Below are positions 32,300 through 32,749 of a stretch of DNA of 32,749 nt, piece by piece; position 1 is the first letter of the stretch; every line of letters begins with the position of its first letter. A model generated the notes under the pieces. That model did no database searches. It was given only the letters and a program-made list of their open reading frames with translations, and had not been told where the DNA came from. Position numbers and translations under genes: made by a program. The stretch is taken from assembly GCF_019458025.1 (NCBI RefSeq), contig NZ_JAHZUY010000041.1, positions 1 through 32,749 of the forward strand. Reading direction: 5' to 3'. Source of the DNA: Caldovatus aquaticus (GTDB lineage Bacteria > Pseudomonadota > Alphaproteobacteria > Acetobacterales > Acetobacteraceae).

Positions 32300-32749
32300 A
32301 GGCTCTGGACTCAATCGCGCCCGGTAGGTGATGGCGGCGGCGAGGAAGTTGCGGGCGGTCTTGTCGTATCGGGTGGCGATGCCGCGGGAATCCTCGATGC
32401 GGCAGAAGGTTCGCGCGATGGCGTTGCGGGGCCTGTAGCGTTCGGCGTCGCGCGGGAAGGCAACCTTGCGCGACGAGGTGCCGGGGATGGCCGCGGCGGC
32501 GCCGGCGGTTGGCGTCGCAGCCCTTGTCGGCGACCAGTTCGCGGGGCGGGGCGACAGCCGAGACCGGCGTGGCGGCGGCGGTGACGGCGGCGCCGTTGCC
32601 GCCGGTCGGCAGGATCGCGTGCGGGCGGCCTTGCTCGTCGCAGAGCGCGTGGCCCCTGGCGGGGCGCCCACCGCGCGAGCGGCCGATCGCCTGGTGGCAG
32701 GCATCGCCTTCCCCCCTTTCGCGCCGGCCGCCGAGCGGTGCGCCTTCAC
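32300..32749 (-). mobile_element. Right copy of the IS5-superfamily insertion sequence, cut by window edge
   Basis: This is the same element as at 1-166, in inverted orientation. The minus strand reads from the window edge through 'VKAHRSAAGAKGGKAMPA' (the IS1031/IS427-type catalytic region), later 'VAFPRDAERYRPRNAIARTF' and ends at CCAGAGCCT. Identity with the left copy stops at base 32300. The 5' part lies outside the window, so full length, second end and target duplication cannot be seen. Confidence 0.82.
32300..32749 (-). pseudogene. Frameshifted IS5-type transposase (C-terminal half)
   Basis: The conserved protein sequence switches frame at least twice. After 'AHRSAAGAKGGK' the expected continuation 'AIGRSRGGRPARGHALCDEQ' appears in another frame, with the shift near the poly-G run at 32710-32717. 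After 'PRELVADKGCDANR' the family sequence 'IPGTSSRKVAFPRD' returns in the first frame, with the shift near 32485-32510. No in-frame stop occurs before the IS end. The transposase is therefore very probably inactive in this copy, unless sequencing errors or programmed frameshifting explain one of the shifts. Confidence 0.7.

Overview
The window is very GC-rich DNA (roughly three quarters G+C by eye) from a Gram-negative bacterium. The gene content fits an alphaproteobacterium, most likely in or near Acetobacteraceae (Roseomonas-like). Reasons are the dense GC-biased codon use, a single-subunit citrate synthase, Lon with a small heat-shock partner, LPS-core type glycosyltransferases, an Alphaproteobacteria-like MotA/MotB pair and an IS5-superfamily element. 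No 16S gene is present, so the taxon is an inference.

Layout. 1-166 is the 3' end of an IS transposase, and 32300-32749 is a longer, frameshifted copy of the same IS in the opposite orientation, so the window is bracketed by inverted IS ends. Between them, left to right: a creatininase-family amidohydrolase (-); a coupled SixA-like histidine phosphatase and CHAD protein with a decayed CYTH domain (+); a membrane-anchored SNase-fold protein that seems to have lost catalytic residues (+); gltA (+); and an orphan unknown gene behind an AT-richer leader (+). Next comes a tightly overlapping minus-strand operon of heptosyltransferase, GT2, GT4 and an asparagine-synthetase-type amidotransferase, with a cupin gene upstream of it. 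Then motB-motA (+), rsmB (-), an ArnT-like GT83 (+), a Yip1 membrane protein (-) and an AmpG-like permease coupled to a DUF486 membrane protein (+).

From 20.2 to 24.6 kb lies a sugar module: a Pfk-2-type kinase (-), a beta-phosphoglucomutase (+) and a GH65 disaccharide phosphorylase (-). Together they could take an alpha-glucosyl disaccharide to glucose plus beta-glucose-1-phosphate, then glucose-6-phosphate, and onward through phosphofructokinase. From 25.1 to 27.6 kb lies a small catabolic set: a cyclase-family hydrolase translationally coupled to a TIM-barrel amidohydrolase (+), which overlaps tail to tail with a beta-hydroxyacid dehydrogenase (-). Then follow an acidic unknown protein (+), an hsp20-lon proteostasis operon (-) and a HAD 5'-nucleotidase-like gene (+).

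Most of the window is ordinary chromosomal content with much translational coupling (ATGA, GTGA and TGATG junctions). I found no CRISPR array, tRNA, rRNA, phage or recognisable defence island. The points most worth a second look are the inverted IS bracket with the creatininase stop codon at the IS edge, the SixA-CHAD pair, the degenerate nuclease, the unknown gene at 6058, and the amidotransferase coupled to LPS glycosyltransferases.
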